Assembly (NCBI GenBank): GCA_937891165.1
Contig: CALAEX010000242.1
Coordinates: 1-23,631 of the forward strand
Length of the DNA stretch: 23,631 bases
Reading direction: 5' to 3'
Origin: an uncultured Lachnospiraceae bacterium
GTDB lineage: Bacteria; Bacillota; Clostridia; Lachnospirales; Lachnospiraceae
The notes under the pieces are model-generated. The model worked only from the letters and a program-made list of their open reading frames with translations, did no database searches and had not been told where the DNA came from. This document shows positions 22,973 to 23,631 of the stretch, piece by piece. Both the position numbers and the translations under genes were made by a program. How positions within the stretch are numbered: position 1 is the first letter of the stretch; every line of letters starts with the position of its first letter.

Positions 22973-23631
22973 TTATTTAATTCTGTTAATGGTCCAATTA
23001 TTGTCCCCTTTAATTTTTTCTAAGAATTCTGCAATAGCATCTGTTACATAGAATATTAAATCACCGATAGCATCTTCAAATGCGGAACTGGAAATATTTT
23101 TTGCACTTTCCATTGCAATATTAATGGTGATAGCACTTCTTGAAGCAGTACCTATAGCACTTCCTGAGGCAGTACCCATAGCACTTCCCGAAGCAGTGCC
23201 TAAAGCACCTCCAGAAACTGTTTTAGTAGAACCAATTTGTGCGAAAGCTCTATCCCCAATGGAAGTAATATCCTTACCAATAGAAATAGTCTTTAAAGCA
23301 CTATTTCCTTCAAATGCACTAGCACCAATAGCAATAGCACCACTAATATAGATATCTTCTAATGTAGTGTTATTTTTAAATGCACCTGCTTTAATGGAAG
23401 ATACTGGATATCCACCTATCTCATTTGCAAGTACTAAGGAGGTCAATAAACTAGTAGTATTTTTAAGACCTGATACAACTAATGTATTATCTTCGCCCCA
23501 TTCTAAACTTACATCATTATTTTCTGGTAATGTAGGAGTCACATCTTCACCGGCATCTGGAGTAGGGGTAGGAGTCACATCTTCACCAGCATCTGGAGTA
23601 GGGGTAGGGGTTACATCCTCACCAGCATCTG
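22973..23631 (-). CDS. Partial BspA-like leucine-rich-repeat surface protein (3' end only)
   Basis: An open frame that reaches the right edge of the window, so the start, signal peptide and most of the protein are missing. What is visible, in reading order: a Pro/Thr/Asp linker of tandem TPTPTPDAGEDV units, then VSLEWGEDNTLVVSGL, then leucine-rich repeats of the LRR_5/BspA type (SSIKAGAFKNNTTLEDIYI, AIGASAFEGNSALKTISI and TSIGDRAFAQIG). Between the last full repeat and another LRR-like piece (ISSSAFEDAI) sits an inserted block of GTASGSA repeats. The C-terminus ends NNWTINRIK without a sortase motif or membrane anchor, so attachment must come from elsewhere in the protein, or it is secreted. 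Such proteins are usually cell-surface adhesins or host/matrix-binding proteins. The GTG at 23578 is inside the linker and is not the real start. Confidence 0.8.
   Translation of the reverse strand, partial: DAGEDVTPTPTPDAGEDVTPTPTPDAGEDVTPTLPENNDVSLEWGEDNTLVVSGLKNTTSLLTSLVLANEIGGYPVSSIKAGAFKNNTTLEDIYISGAIAIGASAFEGNSALKTISIGKDITSIGDRAFAQIGSTKTVSGGALGTASGSAMGTASGSAIGTASRSAITINIAMESAKNISSSAFEDAIGDLIFYVTDAIAEFLEKIKGDNNWTINRIK
23130..23201 (-). repeat. Three 24-base tandem repeats encoding GTASGSA(M/I)
   Basis: Units begin at 23130, 23154 and 23178, with a decayed fourth at 23202. They differ at only a few positions each, mostly silent or M/I/R changes. They insert a glycine/serine/alanine-rich stretch within the leucine-rich-repeat domain. 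Confidence 0.85.
23535..23631 (-). repeat. 36-base tandem repeats encoding the TPTPTPDAGEDV linker
   Basis: Units start at 23535, 23571 and 23607; the third runs off the window. The first two differ at a single position. They encode a 12-residue Pro/Thr/acidic linker typical of stalks of surface proteins, and copy number is expected to vary between strains. Confidence 0.88.

Noticed and set aside
23124..23351. Plus-strand open frame opposite the leucine-rich-repeat gene with ALPEAVPI-type repeats
   Set aside because: Its periodic sequence is only the reverse reading of the 24-base repeats; no ribosome site and no independent support.
23130..23631. Tandem repeats considered as a CRISPR array
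   Set aside because: The repeats are directly contiguous without spacers and lie in frame in a coding region.

Overview
The window looks like a chromosomal segment from a low-GC, Gram-positive anaerobe of the Clostridia, most likely a Lachnospiraceae-type gut bacterium. This is inferred from the AT-rich codon use, strong AGGAGG-type ribosome sites, Gram-positive lipoprotein signals, two chemoreceptors and a BspA-like leucine-rich surface protein. No rRNA, tRNA, CRISPR array, transposase or phage gene was seen.

Layout. 98-3621: a six-helix chemoreceptor without a HAMP domain, overlapped by a TTG-start UvrD/PcrA-type helicase. 3645-11396: a combined terminator/promoter, an RDD membrane protein, then a CUT1-type ABC import operon (ATPase, two permeases, binding lipoprotein) that continues into a staphylococcal-nuclease-like lipoprotein and a lipoprotein with a recently duplicated domain, closed by a bidirectional terminator. 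11380-14047 (minus): two tandem DHH/DHHA1 phosphoesterases and SurE, all joined by ATGA overlaps. 14184-16136: a DUF255 thioredoxin-fold protein. 16135-16351: a palindromic, GC-richer element resembling a MITE or structured RNA. 16381-17409: cysK with a good extended -10 promoter. 17438-20017: a small GxxxG protein followed, after three hairpins, by an atypical P1B metal ATPase. 20065-21750: a second chemoreceptor. 21840-22898 (minus): a uridine-kinase-like P-loop enzyme fused to an unrecognised N-terminal domain. 22973-23631 (minus): the 3' end of a leucine-rich-repeat surface protein with two blocks of tandem repeats.

How the parts may work together. The ATPase at 17939 has an SC-A membrane motif in place of CPC, an N-terminus rich in arginine (R-G-R-I-R-V-R), and a small GxxxG partner just upstream. 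This is how I remember the FezA/FezB (ferrosome, P1B-6 ATPase) type of iron-storage locus, and it is the strongest candidate for an unusual system here. A second theme is nucleic-acid breakdown: a surface nuclease is built into an ABC import operon, and the convergent operon encodes nanoRNase/pAp-phosphatase-like enzymes plus a 5'-nucleotidase. Together they could form an outside-to-inside nucleotide scavenging route, but the link is inferred from gene position only.
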